A stretch of 64,000 bases of DNA, taken from contig JAJYFL010000005.1 of assembly GCA_021790935.1 (NCBI GenBank), forward strand, positions 1 to 64,000. Reading direction: 5' to 3'. The position numbers and the translations under genes were made by a program. Shown piece after piece: positions 35,004 to 44,635 of this stretch (the stretch's first letter is position 1; every line of letters starts with the position of its first letter). Origin of the DNA: a bacterium. Lineage in GTDB: Bacteria > Vulcanimicrobiota > Vulcanimicrobiia > Vulcanimicrobiales > Vulcanimicrobiaceae. The notes beneath the pieces are model-generated. The model ran no database searches. It was not told the origin of the DNA and saw nothing but the letters and a program-made list of their open reading frames with translations.

Positions 35004-37464
35004 TGATCTCGAACGCGGCGACGCTAACGAGGCCGGCGGAGATTGCAACGGCAACCTGTGGCGGGTGCAGCGGGGCGAACCCGAAGAGGGCGCGCAGCTG
35101 CACTACGTTTAGAACGAGCGCGAGCAATGCCGTCGCCCCGCCGACGATCCACCACAGCGCGGCGTTCGGCGCGCGCAGGCGCGTGACGATTCCACGCGAG
35201 AGCGAGCGATCGCTCAGAATCAGCCCGAGACTCGAAGCGATCATCGTAACGAACGCCAGCGTCCGCGCGGCGTTGGCGCTCTCGCCGAGATGGAGCGACG
35301 CTGCGTAGATCGTAAAAACGATCGCAAGCAGCACGACTCCTTGCAAAAGCCCCAACCACACGTTACGGCGAGCAAAGAGCGATGCGCCGGGTGCGCGCGG
35401 CGGACGCCGCATGATGTCGGCCTCCTCTGGTTCGGCCTCGAAAGCGACCGAACACGCCGGATCGATGATGAGTTGCAAGAAAAGAATGTGTACCGGCAAG
35501 AGCGCCAGCGGCCAACCGAGCAGAACGGGGATCAGCGACATCCCGACGATCGGCACGTGAACGGCGATGACGAACGTAATCGCTTTGCGCAAATTTTCGA
35601 AGATCCGGCGACCCAGTCTGACGGCCTTCACGATCGACGAGAAGTCGTCGTCCATCAGCACGAGCGACGCGGTCTCGCGTGCCACGTCCGTGCCGCGCCC
35701 GCCCATGGCAATGCCGATATGCGCGGCCTTCAGGGCCGGCGCGTCGTTCACGCCGTCGCCCGTCATCGCCACGATCTCGCCGTTCTCCTTAAGGGCCTCT
35801 ACCAACCGGAGCTTCTGTTCGGGGACCATGCGGCAGAAGATATCGACGCCGCTTACGCTGCGCCGTAACTCGGCCTCGCCCATCGAGGCGAGCTCGCTTC
35901 CCGTCACCAGCGCCTCGCAATGACGCAGGCCCGCTTGACGCGCGATCGCACGTGCCGTGCCGGGATAGTCGCCGGTGATCATCACGACGCGCACGCCGGC
36001 GGCCAAACTCTCGGCAATCGCGCCGCGCACCCCGTCACGCAGCGGATCCTCCAGCCCAACCAGGCCCAAGAACTCGAACGCGAAATCGTGCTGTATCGGC
36101 GGGAGTTCGGCTTCGTCGAAGCGCGCCTGCGCGACGCCCAACACGCGTAGGCCCTGCCCGGCCATCTGCGTCGCGCGCTCCAGCGCCGTCGCTGCAGCGG
36201 CGCTATCCAAATGGCAGAGATCCACGATCGCCTCGGGCGCGCCCTTGGCCGCCACGACGTATCCGCGCAGCGCCCGCGAACGCCATACCCGCGACATCGC
36301 CAAGAGGTTTCCAGCAAGCGGATACTCTTCGACGAGTTCCCAATCGTCGTGAATGTGCTCGCTGCCCCCGAGCCTCCGCTCGATGGCCACCGCGATCGCC
36401 TTCTCCATCGGATCGAATGGGTCCCGACGGCTCGCCAGCGCTCCGAACTCCAACAGTGCGTGAAACGTCTCTGGTAATTCGCCTCGCAGTTCGGTGAGGT
36501 CGAGTCCCTCGTCGCCGGCCCATAGGCGAGCGACGGTCATGCGGTTCTGCGTCAGCGTACCGGTCTTGTCGACGCACAGAACCGTCGCAGCACCGAGCAT
36601 CTCGATCGCCGGGATCTTGCGCGCCAGCACGCGCTCTTGCGCGATGCGCCAGGCTCCCAGGCCGAGGAAGACGGTCAGCACGACCGGCAACTCCTCGGGA
36701 AGAAGCGCCATCGCCAGCGTGATGCCGACGAGGATCCCTTGCAGCCACTCGTGCCGCGTCGATCCGTAGATAAGCGCGACCAGAAGGCTGAGGACGAGCG
36801 CTGCCCACGCGAGGCGGCGAACGACCATGGCCGTTTCGCGTTGGATGCGCGTCGGTTCGCTCGAGAGGCTTGCAAGGCTCCGGCCGATGCGGCCTATCTC
36901 GGTGCGCGTCCCGGTCGCCACCACCCGCGCAGTACACGTGCCTTGAACGACGAGCGTCCCCGAGTAAAGCAGCGGCATCTCGCCGTCTTTGCGCACGGGC
37001 ATCGATTCGCCGGTGAGCAGCGATTCGTCGACGCTCACGTTCCTGCCGGAGAGCCACGTTGCATCGGCGGTCACGCGATCGCCCTCCGCGAGAGCGAGCA
37101 CGTCTCCCGTGACGACCTCGCGAGCTGCGATGCGACACTGCGCGCCGCTGCGGAAGACGGTCGCGCGGGGCGCGGAGAGATCGCGCAACGCCTCGAGCGC
37201 ACGCCCCGTCTTGCCTTCCTGCGCTATGGTGATACCGACGACGACGAAGACGAAACCGAGCAGCATCAGCGCTTCGCCTCTGTCGCCGAGCAGCAGATAG
37301 ACCACGCCGCAGCCGAGCAGGAGGAGAAACATCGGCTCGGAGACTACGCCGGCGGCGACCGCGAGGAGACCGCGCCGCGCAGCGGAGGGCAGTTCGTTGT
37401 AGCCCTCGCGCGCGAGGCGGTCCGCCGCCTCCTCATCGGTGAGTCCGGGGTTACTTACGCCCAC
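34912..37464 (-). CDS. cation-transporting P-type ATPase (P2-like)
   Basis: An 850-residue P-type ATPase. The phosphorylation site is in [13 protein letters not shown], the actuator loop in [10 protein letters not shown], and the hinge in [20 protein letters not shown]. The ion-binding M4 segment reads [16 protein letters not shown], where SERCA-type pumps have PEGLP, and M6 has [18 protein letters not shown]. The N-terminal cation-ATPase domain ([18 protein letters not shown]) favours a calcium- or proton/sodium-type pump over heavy-metal pumps; no CxxC domain is present. The ion is not certain. It stands alone, convergent to msrA. Confidence 0.88.
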   Translation of the reverse strand: MGVSNPGLTDEEAADRLAREGYNELPSAARRGLLAVAAGVVSEPMFLLLLGCGVVYLLLGDRGEALMLLGFVFVVVGITIAQEGKTGRALEALRDLSAPRATVFRSGAQCRIAAREVVTGDVLALAEGDRVTADATWLSGRNVSVDESLLTGESMPVRKDGEMPLLYSGTLVVQGTCTARVVATGTRTEIGRIGRSLASLSSEPTRIQRETAMVVRRLAWAALVLSLLVALIYGSTRHEWLQGILVGITLAMALLPEELPVVLTVFLGLGAWRIAQERVLARKIPAIEMLGAATVLCVDKTGTLTQNRMTVARLWAGDEGLDLTELRGELPETFHALLEFGALASRRDPFDPMEKAIAVAIERRLGGSEHIHDDWELVEEYPLAGNLLAMSRVWRSRALRGYVVAAKGAPEAIVDLCHLDSAAAATALERATQMAGQGLRVLGVAQARFDEAELPPIQHDFAFEFLGLVGLEDPLRDGVRGAIAESLAAGVRVVMITGDYPGTARAIARQAGLRHCEALVTGSELASMGEAELRRSVSGVDIFCRMVPEQKLRLVEALKENGEIVAMTGDGVNDAPALKAAHIGIAMGGRGTDVARETASLVLMDDDFSSIVKAVRLGRRIFENLRKAITFVIAVHVPIVGMSLIPVLLGWPLALLPVHILFLQLIIDPACSVAFEAEPEEADIMRRPPRAPGASLFARRNVWLGLLQGVVLLAIVFTIYAASLHLGESANAARTLAFVTMIASSLGLILSDRSLSRGIVTRLRAPNAALWWIVGGATALLALVLNVVQLRALFGFAPLHPPQVAVAISAGLVSVAAFEIIKYGMWRRYARRSADGTPRRRRTGPRERSP

Positions 37465-37511
37465 TCCCGGCCCTTGGCTGCAGATCTTAGGAACCCCCTT
37501 TCTCTACCGCG

Positions 37512-39035
37512 TTATGTAACGGGCGAGACCGTCGTGCGCCGCGTCAGCAAGATAATTGGTATAGCGAGCAGCGGTGGAACGACGAGCATAAGCACCAGAT
37601 CGCGATACGCGAGCACGCCGGCCTGTGCGATGACGCTGCCCGCTATACGAACGAGGAGCGCGTGCAAGTCGAAGTGCTGCGACAACTGCTGTACCGCAAG
37701 GTTTCGCCACGTGACTCCCGATGCCAGGGCGCTGTCCCAGAACGCGTTCCTGCGGTCGCCGAGCGCGGTCACCGCTGCAATGCTCACGGTACCGCCGATC
37801 TGCCCGCTCAGATTGAACAAGGCTGCGCCGTATCCAAGCTCGCGCGGCGGAAGGCCGCGTAATGCAATGAGTCCCAGTGGCATCCACAAGAACGCGAACG
37901 CGATGCCGATGACGATCATCGCCGGCATGAACGTCTGAGCGACGCTTGTAGGCGTGATATCCCAGGCTAGCGCATACGTGCCTGCTGCCAGCGCGAGGAA
38001 GCCGCCTGCTGCGGCAACGCGCGGTGCGATGATGCCGCGCTGCAGCAACACGATGGCGAACGGCGTCAGAATCGCCGTCGGCACTACGCGAACCGCAAGC
38101 AGCATCCCCGCGCCCAGTGCGGTGAATCCCAGCGCGTTCTGGAGATACATCGGCAGGATGAGCAGCGAGCCGAAGAGGTTTGAGCCGAGAGCGAGTGTCG
38201 CGAGCACGGCGAGCGCAAGATTTCGATGACGTAGCGTCCGCAGCTCGAGTACGGGATCTTTGACGCGCAAGGCGTGGACGACGAACCAAACCAATCCGAT
38301 GCACGCCCAGGCGGCGGCGACCCGGATTCCAGGGTCGTCGAACCACTGTTTTATCTCACCGCGTTCCAAGAAGTATTGCAGAGAAGCGAGACCGCTTGCG
38401 AGGAGAACGATGCCGAGGACGTCGACCGGCCGCCGCTCGGTTGGCCATTCACGCATCGTCGTGCCGAGGGTCACCATGCAGAAAATACCGAGCGGGACGT
38501 TGACGAAAAATATGAGCGGCCAACTATACCGATCGGTGAGCCAGCCTCCGAGCGTTGGGCCGAGACCCGGGCCGATCACGGCGATGATCGCAAAGATGCC
38601 CTGCGCCACCGCTTGGCGTGCCGCCGGAAACGTCGAAACCAAGATGGCTTGAGATGTCGCAACCAAGCCGCCGCCGAATAGGCCTTGCAGGGCACGCGCG
38701 GCAATGAGCCACGAGAAGGTGGACGCGAAGCCGCAGAGTACGCTGGCCACGGTGAAGCCGGCGATCGAGATGAGAAAATATCGCTTGCGGCCCAAGTGCA
38801 GTGAGAGCCATCCGGTGAGCGGGATGACGGCGATGGCGGCGAGGGAGTATGCCGTCACAACCCAGCCGATCTCGTCGAACGTCGCGCCAAGATTCCCGCC
38901 GATGGTCGGGAGCGCTACGTTGACGATCGACAAATCGAGAAACTGCATCGCAGCTGCGATGCTGACGCCCGCAACGATGGTCGCGAGACGCAGCCCGTGC
39001 TCGACGTGGTCGTCTCCTGGACCCGAATGCGCCAT
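37512..39035 (-). CDS. multidrug exporter, DHA2 (EmrB/QacA) family
   Basis: A 507-residue MFS exporter with 14 predicted helices. Motif IVNVALPTIGGNLGATFDE in helix 1, GWLSLHLGRKRYFLISIAGF as motif A, and GPGLGPTLGGWLTDRYSW as the antiporter motif C. It exports drugs or other amphipathic molecules using the proton gradient. No EmrA-like membrane fusion protein or regulator is adjacent. Confidence 0.9.
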   Translation of the reverse strand: MAHSGPGDDHVEHGLRLATIVAGVSIAAAMQFLDLSIVNVALPTIGGNLGATFDEIGWVVTAYSLAAIAVIPLTGWLSLHLGRKRYFLISIAGFTVASVLCGFASTFSWLIAARALQGLFGGGLVATSQAILVSTFPAARQAVAQGIFAIIAVIGPGLGPTLGGWLTDRYSWPLIFFVNVPLGIFCMVTLGTTMREWPTERRPVDVLGIVLLASGLASLQYFLERGEIKQWFDDPGIRVAAAWACIGLVWFVVHALRVKDPVLELRTLRHRNLALAVLATLALGSNLFGSLLILPMYLQNALGFTALGAGMLLAVRVVPTAILTPFAIVLLQRGIIAPRVAAAGGFLALAAGTYALAWDITPTSVAQTFMPAMIVIGIAFAFLWMPLGLIALRGLPPRELGYGAALFNLSGQIGGTVSIAAVTALGDRRNAFWDSALASGVTWRNLAVQQLSQHFDLHALLVRIAGSVIAQAGVLAYRDLVLMLVVPPLLAIPIILLTRRTTVSPVT

Positions 39036-39124
39036 TCCTACCTAAGAACATCGGCCTTCCGGCGCGCATCCCCTCCCTGCTCCAGAGAACCTCGAATGCG
39101 AAGCCGGCGGGTAGGGCGAACCTC

Positions 39125-39200
39125 TGGAGCCGACGAGCGGGCTCGAACCGCTGACCTGCTGATTACGAATCAGCTGCTCTACCAACTGAGCTACGTCGGC
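39125..39200 (-). tRNA. tRNA-Thr (anticodon CGU)
   Basis: The reverse strand folds as a cloverleaf: 7-base acceptor GCCGACG/CGTCGGC, D arm with GCTCAGTTGGTAGAGC, anticodon stem GCTGA/TCAGC with loop TTCGTAA giving CGT (reads ACG), variable AGGTC, and T arm AGCGGTTCGAGCCCGCT. The discriminator T at 39128 is followed by an encoded CCA (39125-39127). Confidence 0.97.
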
Positions 39201-39386
39201 GCAACCGGCGCCGAGCCAGGTTCGTCATCGAGCCTTCCTGCCCTCTCGCTACGACGGGCCGGCCCGAAATCGGCGCGACCGCCGGAGCAGGCCAGGCAGT
39301 CCGGCGTTGCGAACGTGAGAGTTCGTAGGCGGAGGAGTCCGCCGGCGAGTTTTCGCATCGCAAACTGCCGAATAGGCCAATGACTC

Positions 39387-39409
39387 CTGACGTTACGAAT
39401 GTACGTCAG
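39387..39409. promoter_or_regulatory. inverted repeat upstream of second Hyf/Ehr-like operon
   Basis: CTGACGT (39387-39393) and ACGTCAG (39403-39409) are exact inverse copies with a 9-base spacer, about 50 bases before the first gene. This is a good candidate operator. No regulator gene is adjacent. Confidence 0.5.
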
Positions 39410-39458
39410 TGTCGGAGAATGGTTTGAGTAAGCGGTCCGAAACGATGGAGACGCCGGA

Positions 39459-40415
39459 GTGACGCTAGCGCCTATTTTTGTACAAGTGGCGCAGGTGGCA
39501 TCGCTGCTGTTTTTGTCGCCGCTTCTCGCCGGCAGCATCGCGCGCATCGAAGCGATCGTTCAGGGGCGGCGCGGGCCCTCGGTCTTTCAGCCGTATCGCG
39601 ACATCCTCAAATTTTTTCGCAAGCAGTCGCTCCTGCCGGGACCCTCCTCCTGGATCTTTCGCACGGCTCCCTACGTTGCGTGCGGCGCGTACGCAACCGT
39701 GGCTACGCTTATCCCGGTGCTCACGACCTACCCCTTGCCGGGAGCGACGTACGGCGATATTCTCGGCGGCGCGTTCGTCCTCGCGCTGGCGGGGTTCGTA
39801 ACGGCGCTCGCCGCCTTGGACGCGGGCTCCCAGTATACCGGAATCGGCAGCAGCCGCGCGGTGATGGTCGGCATCCTCGTGGAGCCGACCCTCATCTTCG
39901 TCTTCTTCTCGGTGGCATTTCTCACGGGCACCGATCTGCCTTACGCCATGAACGCGGCCCTGCGCCACTCGGCGGCAAACGTACTGCGCCCCGCCCACCT
40001 TCTGGCGACCGCAGCCTTCTTCATGATGATGCTCGTCGATACCGGGCGGATTCCGATCGAGAGCTCGTCGGCAACGACCGAATTCGGGATGATCGACGAC
40101 GCGCGTTTCTTCGAGCACTCGGGCCCCGCCGTCGCGCTCTTCAGGTGGGCCGGCTCGATGAAGCAGTTCCTGCTCTACACGATCTTCATCAACGTCTTGT
40201 TGTTGCCGCTCGGGCTGTCGTCCAACGGATCGCTGCCGTCGGTACTCTTTGCCGTCGTAACGCTCTTTGCCAAGATGCTGGCGGTCGGGCTGGTCGTCGC
40301 GACGATCGAAACGACCTTCGCGAAGCTCCGGCTCTACAAGATACCGGATTTCATCGCAACGGGTCTGCTCGTCGCGATTCTCGCGGTATTCGCCTACGTC
40401 GTGGGGGTCGGATAG
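39459..40415 (+). CDS. Hyf/Ehr-like membrane subunit HyfC (NuoH-type), second cluster
   Basis: A 318-residue NuoH/HyfC homologue, paralogue of 2928-3878. RRGPSVFQPYRDILKFF is conserved. The acidic loop reads DTGRIPIESSSATTEFGMID, whereas the paralogue has ETGRIPVDNPSGHFELAMID; several invariant positions (DNP, H, L) are changed here. The GTG start at 39459 has GGAG 8 bases upstream. It is the first gene of a six-gene operon whose members touch or overlap each other. It should join the peripheral arm to the membrane arm. Confidence 0.87.
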   Translation: MTLAPIFVQVAQVASLLFLSPLLAGSIARIEAIVQGRRGPSVFQPYRDILKFFRKQSLLPGPSSWIFRTAPYVACGAYATVATLIPVLTTYPLPGATYGDILGGAFVLALAGFVTALAALDAGSQYTGIGSSRAVMVGILVEPTLIFVFFSVAFLTGTDLPYAMNAALRHSAANVLRPAHLLATAAFFMMMLVDTGRIPIESSSATTEFGMIDDARFFEHSGPAVALFRWAGSMKQFLLYTIFINVLLLPLGLSSNGSLPSVLFAVVTLFAKMLAVGLVVATIETTFAKLRLYKIPDFIATGLLVAILAVFAYVVGVG

Positions 40416-41086
40416 TGATCGCACATCAGCTCACCGTCCCGGAGGCCCTGGCGGGGACCGTCGCCGTACTGCTCATGCTCGTGCAACTCGCCTTGTTCCG
40501 CTCGGTCGTGATCTCGGAACTCATCCGCCTGTACGCCGTACAGTCGTTCCTGGTGGCCGCCATCGGCTTCGGCGTCGGGGTTACCGAAGGCAGCTGGGAT
40601 TTGATCGCCTTGGCGCTGCTGACGATCCTGTTCAAAGTAGTTGCGCTTCCAATCTACATGCAGTCGCTGGTGCGAACGATATCCACGCGCGTCGAATTAC
40701 CGGCGCGAATCAACATCACGCTCTCGCTGCTCGTGGCCGCCGCGCTGATCGGCTTCGCGATTCTCACGGCAATGCAGCTCCCGCTCCATCACGGCGCCTT
40801 CTTGCCGCAGGCCGACTTGGCAACGACCTTGGCCATCGTCTTCGTCGGCTTCCTTCTCGCCATTCTTCGGCCAAACGCCCTCGCCCAAGTCATCGCCTTT
40901 CTCACGATTGAGAACGGCCTTTTCTTCGGCACCGTGACGCTTGCGCCCGGGCTGCCGTTCGTCATCGGCGTGCTCCTGCTGATCGACGTGCTCGTAGCGG
41001 TCGTCGTCTTTGCCGTATTGGTGCGGATCCTGGTCGGGCAAGAGGCCTCCGCATCTACCACGTTCTTCGAGAGGCTGCGCGGATGA
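40415..41086 (+). CDS. Hyf/Ehr-like membrane subunit HyfE, second cluster
   Basis: A 223-residue membrane protein, paralogue of 2266-2931, with about six to seven helices. A helix containing FLTIENGLFFGTVTL has the NuoK-type glutamate. The GTG start at 40415 shares one base with the preceding TAG (TAGTG), and the end overlaps the HyfF-like gene by 4 bases. Predicted proton-path subunit. Confidence 0.82.
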   Translation: MIAHQLTVPEALAGTVAVLLMLVQLALFRSVVISELIRLYAVQSFLVAAIGFGVGVTEGSWDLIALALLTILFKVVALPIYMQSLVRTISTRVELPARINITLSLLVAAALIGFAILTAMQLPLHHGAFLPQADLATTLAIVFVGFLLAILRPNALAQVIAFLTIENGLFFGTVTLAPGLPFVIGVLLLIDVLVAVVVFAVLVRILVGQEASASTTFFERLRG

Positions 41087-42531
41087 ACGGGCTCGCCGTC
41101 GCCATCGCCGCCGTGCCCGCTGCGCTTGCGGTCGCAGTGCTCTTCGTACCTTCGCGCGTGGGGCGCATCGCGACCGCGATCGGCGGCCTCGTGACGGCGG
41201 CGTGCATCGCGGCGCTCGCTCTCCAAACAGCGGACGGCGCGCCCGGCGCTCCGGACGCCCTCTCCGCACTCTTCCTGCTGCCCGTCGCGATCGTCTACGG
41301 GACCGTCGGGCTCTACACCACTTGGTACGTGCGCGTGGAGAGCATCGGCAGCGGCGGCGACGAGATCTACAGGCGCGAGTTTCTCGCGCTGACCAATGCG
41401 TTCGCCGCCGCGGAAGCGATCGTTCCGCTGGTGACCAACATGGCGGGCGTATGGGTTGCGCTGGAAGTTACCACCATCCTCGCGGCGCTGCTGGTGCGGC
41501 TGCACGGCACCGCGGCCGCGCTGGAAGCGGCCTGGAAGTACATCCTGATCGCATCGTGCGGCCTCGCGATCGGACTCGTGGGCGTCATCGTGCTCTACGC
41601 CTCGGGCACCGGGGTTCTCGGCCAGCACTACGAGCCCGTATGGAGCGCCTATATGGCGGTTGCCTCACGGTTGAACCCCGACGGCGTGCGCCTGGCCTTC
41701 GTGCTCGCTCTAGTTGGTTTCGGTACGAAGATGGGACTCGCGCCGATGCACACGTGGCTTCCCGACGCTCACGGCGCGGGTCCTACGCCGACGAGCGCGA
41801 TGCTCTCCGGCGTGCTGCTATCGGATGCGCTCTACGTCATCGTTCGCTTTGCGTCGATCGCCAACGCCGCAACCGGCACGACGATGACGCATCGCCTATT
41901 CTTCGTCGTCGGCCTGCTTTCGCTGTTCGTCGGAGCGTTTTTCTTGCTGCGTCAGCGCGATATAAAGCGAATGCTCGCGTATTCGAGCATCGAGCACATG
42001 GGCATCGTCGCGTGCGGCTTGGCCTTCGGCGCGCGCATTGCGGTGACCGGGGCCTTCCTCCATGCGATAAACCACGCAGCGACCAAGTCGCTCGCGTTCT
42101 TGAGCGCCGGCCGTCTCTCCCATCGTTTCAACACGCGCGAGATCGCGGGCATACGAGGCGCGGTAGCGGCGCTTCCGATATCGGGAACCATGTTCGCGCT
42201 CGCCGGCCTCGCGCTGGCAGGTATGCCGCCCTTCGGCACGTTTCGAAGCGAACTCATGATCCTCGCCGGCGGTTTCGGCGGGCGCGAGTGGTGGATCGCT
42301 ATCGTGGCGCTCCTCCTGCTCGCAATCGCGTTCGCGGGAATCGTGCGATGGGTCACGAGCGTCTGCGGCGGCGAGCCGCCCGCGGAGGTTCGGCGCGGCG
42401 AGCGCGACCCCGGCGCGATCGCCGCGATGCTGCTCGGCTTCGCCGTCGTGCTCGGCCTCGGGCTCTTCGTACCGCCGCCGCTCGGGCGCCTGCTCGAAGG
42501 CGCGTTTCGCATCCTGGAAGGCCGCTCGTGA
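41083..42531 (+). CDS. Hyf/Ehr-like membrane subunit HyfF (NuoN-type), second cluster
   Basis: A 482-residue NuoL/M/N-family subunit, paralogue of 818-2269. The TM5-type Glu is in VWVALEVTTILAALLV, the TM7-type Lys in GFGTKMGLAPMHTWLPDAHG, and MLAYSSIEHMGIV is conserved. So the residues needed for proton or cation translocation are intact. It overlaps both neighbours by 4 bases. Confidence 0.88.
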   Translation: MNGLAVAIAAVPAALAVAVLFVPSRVGRIATAIGGLVTAACIAALALQTADGAPGAPDALSALFLLPVAIVYGTVGLYTTWYVRVESIGSGGDEIYRREFLALTNAFAAAEAIVPLVTNMAGVWVALEVTTILAALLVRLHGTAAALEAAWKYILIASCGLAIGLVGVIVLYASGTGVLGQHYEPVWSAYMAVASRLNPDGVRLAFVLALVGFGTKMGLAPMHTWLPDAHGAGPTPTSAMLSGVLLSDALYVIVRFASIANAATGTTMTHRLFFVVGLLSLFVGAFFLLRQRDIKRMLAYSSIEHMGIVACGLAFGARIAVTGAFLHAINHAATKSLAFLSAGRLSHRFNTREIAGIRGAVAALPISGTMFALAGLALAGMPPFGTFRSELMILAGGFGGREWWIAIVALLLLAIAFAGIVRWVTSVCGGEPPAEVRRGERDPGAIAAMLLGFAVVLGLGLFVPPPLGRLLEGAFRILEGRS

Positions 42532-43922
42532 GCCCCACAGAGATGCGCGGTGCCCGCGAGGTCGCGCAGCGGGTTCTATCGCGGGTGCGCGACGGCGCAC
42601 GCCTCGCATGGATCTTCGGCGATCGCGTAGGAGACCGCACGGTGCTGCGCTACGTCGTCAGCGATGAAGGGGGGCTGGAAGAACATCCCGGCAACGTGCT
42701 CGGGCCCGTTCCATCGCTCGCGGCGGAGCTCCCGGCCGCGCTTTGGCACGAGTGCGAGGCGCGCGACCGCTTCGGCATACTATTCGAAGATCTCCCCGAA
42801 TCCCGCCCGCTCGTCGACGTTCGACCGGCCGAGGAACTTCGACGCGCGGAGTCGCCGGAAGTCTCCACGGTACTCTACGGGCCGATCCGATCGGGCATCG
42901 TCGAGTCGGCGCGCTGGATCGTGGAGACCGCGGGCGAGGATTTCATCAGCGTCCATCCTTCGATGTTCTTCAAACGCCGCGAGCTCGAGCATCGCTTCAC
43001 CGGCGTGCCGCTCGATCTCGCGGCGCACGTCGCCGAGCATGCGAGCGGAGCGACGGCGTCCAGCCATGCGGCCGCATTCTCTAAGGCGGCCGAAGCGGCG
43101 CTGCGGCTGGAGGTACCCGAGCGCGCCCGCGCTACGCGGGCGGTTCTCGTGGAGTTCGAACGCATCCACCAACACCTCGACTCGCTGGCGAAACTCGCCG
43201 ACGACGGCTCGCTTTCGGTTGGATCCTCGCAGACGTTTGCAGCCAAGGAACGTATCCACCGCCTATTAGCCGAGGCAACCGGAAACCGCTTCGCGCGCGG
43301 AGTCATCACGGTCGGAGGGACGCGCTTCGACGCGATGTCGCGCCTTGCGGACGTCTGCGGCGCGCAGCTCGACCGGCTCGAAGCGGAGGTGCTCGCCGTG
43401 CTCGAAGCGCTCTTCTCCACCCAGTCGCTGCTCGACCGCCTTATCGGCACCGGAAGGCTCGCGCGCGAAGTCGTCATCGCTTACGGCGCCGTGGGGCCCG
43501 TCGCGCGCGGGAGCGGCGTATCGTGCGACGCCCGGCTACGCGACGGTTATCTGTATACGCCGATGGCGGGCGAGGAATCTCTCGAGAGCCAGGGCGACGC
43601 GGTCTCGCGAGCGCTGGTGCGCCGTGCGGAGATCGTGCGGTCGTTCCGATCGATTCGCAACGCTCTCGACGGCGCTTTCGCCGGCGAGCATCTCGCACCC
43701 GCGCGCATCGAGGATGGATGCGGCATCGCGCGCGTCGAGTCTCCGCAAGGCGAACTCCTCTACTTCGTGCGGTTCGACGGCGGCATCGCCCGAGTGGCTC
43801 TACGGTCGGCATCGTACGCCAATTGGCCGCTCTTCGTGCCATCGCTGCCCGGTAATATCTTTACGGATTTCTCCTTCATCGAGCATTCATTCGGGTTGTC
43901 GCAAGCGGAGGTCGACCGTTGA
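42528..43922 (+). CDS. Hyf/Ehr-like large subunit (NuoCD-type) without NiFe-site cysteines, second cluster
   Basis: A 464-residue NuoC-NuoD fusion as in HycE/HyfG. The NuoC part ends with ECEARDRFGILFEDLPESRP. The NuoD part has KRRELEHRFTGV and PERARATRAVLVEFERIHQH. Where HycE has the first NiFe motif CGIC, this protein reads AEHASGATASSH (169-180), with no cysteine. The second motif (DPCYSCTDR in HycE, after NWP and GN/D segments) is replaced by HSFGLSQAEVDR at the very C terminus. So all four NiFe ligands are missing. In complex I NuoD also lacks them and binds quinone there; whether this protein does is unknown. Starts at GTG 42528 overlapping the previous stop. Confidence 0.88.
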   Translation: MSPTEMRGAREVAQRVLSRVRDGARLAWIFGDRVGDRTVLRYVVSDEGGLEEHPGNVLGPVPSLAAELPAALWHECEARDRFGILFEDLPESRPLVDVRPAEELRRAESPEVSTVLYGPIRSGIVESARWIVETAGEDFISVHPSMFFKRRELEHRFTGVPLDLAAHVAEHASGATASSHAAAFSKAAEAALRLEVPERARATRAVLVEFERIHQHLDSLAKLADDGSLSVGSSQTFAAKERIHRLLAEATGNRFARGVITVGGTRFDAMSRLADVCGAQLDRLEAEVLAVLEALFSTQSLLDRLIGTGRLAREVVIAYGAVGPVARGSGVSCDARLRDGYLYTPMAGEESLESQGDAVSRALVRRAEIVRSFRSIRNALDGAFAGEHLAPARIEDGCGIARVESPQGELLYFVRFDGGIARVALRSASYANWPLFVPSLPGNIFTDFSFIEHSFGLSQAEVDR

Positions 43923-44635
43923 GCAATTGGATCCTATACGGCCTGCGCCGCGGCATCCTCACGACGCGCTACCCGCAGCGCTCCGGGGCGATGCCCGCCG
44001 GCTACCGCGGTGCCGTCACCGCGTTGAACGCACCGCTCGAGGAGCAGCGCGCGGGGATAGCTGCGTGCCTATCGGGCGCCCTGCAGGAAGGTTCGCCGGC
44101 GGCTCGGGTCGATGCGCTGCGCTGCTACCAATGCGGCGAATGCGTGCGGCGCGCGCCTACTGCGTTTGCGATCTCCCCTGCCTTCGAGGTCGCACGGCTA
44201 CGGCGGCGCGCGGCGTCGTTTGGGCGCTCGGTGCACGTGCGGCACGTCGACGCCGGGAGCGACGGTTCCGAGGAGCAAGAACTGCAGGCAATCTTCAATC
44301 CGTTCTACGATGCGAACCGCTTGGGGATCTTCTTGACGGCGACGCCGCGTCATGCCGACGTCTTGATCGTAACGGGGGTGGTGACCCATCCGATGGTGGA
44401 TCCGCTACGCCGCGCGTACGATGCGATGCCGCACCCGAAGAGCGTGATCGCGCTCGGGACCTCGGCCTGCTCCGGCGGCATCTTCGCCGATAGCCCGGAC
44501 GTTGCGGGGCCGGTCGATACAATCGTGCCCGTGGACGTCTATATTCCCGGCATGCCGCCCACGCCGCTATCGATCCTTCACGGTCTCGCGGTCGCGCTCG
44601 GCAGAGCGGTGCCGGCCGGCGGGGCGATACCGTGA
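43919..44635 (+). CDS. ferredoxin-like/NuoB-like fusion (HyfH-HyfI) with lost iron-sulfur ligands, second cluster
   Basis: A 238-residue fusion. Residues 1-100 resemble HyfH/NuoI: YGLRRGILTTRYP at the start, then only one partial cluster motif, RCYQCGECVRRAP (Cys 69, 72, 75; the fourth Cys is Ala79). The other 4Fe-4S site is gone. Residues 100-230 are the NuoB/HycG-like small subunit: PRHADVLIVTGVVTHPM and IVPVDVYIPGMPPTPLSIL. Against HycG the proximal-cluster cysteines become A112, D115, E118, S182 (GTSACSGG for GACGNSGG) and M212 (PGMPP for PGCPP). So no standard Fe-S cluster can be bound. TTG start at 43919 with GGAG 8 bases upstream. Confidence 0.88.
   Translation: MSNWILYGLRRGILTTRYPQRSGAMPAGYRGAVTALNAPLEEQRAGIAACLSGALQEGSPAARVDALRCYQCGECVRRAPTAFAISPAFEVARLRRRAASFGRSVHVRHVDAGSDGSEEQELQAIFNPFYDANRLGIFLTATPRHADVLIVTGVVTHPMVDPLRRAYDAMPHPKSVIALGTSACSGGIFADSPDVAGPVDTIVPVDVYIPGMPPTPLSILHGLAVALGRAVPAGGAIP

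Noticed and set aside
39125-39200. tRNA-Thr as attachment site of an island holding the second Hyf-like operon
   Set aside because: The tRNA 3' end faces the other way and no repeated 3' segment was found at a far border.
41010-42527. Long N-terminal extension of the second-cluster large subunit
   Set aside because: It is the HyfF-like gene read in another frame; the GTG at 42528 overlaps the previous stop as at other junctions in the operon.
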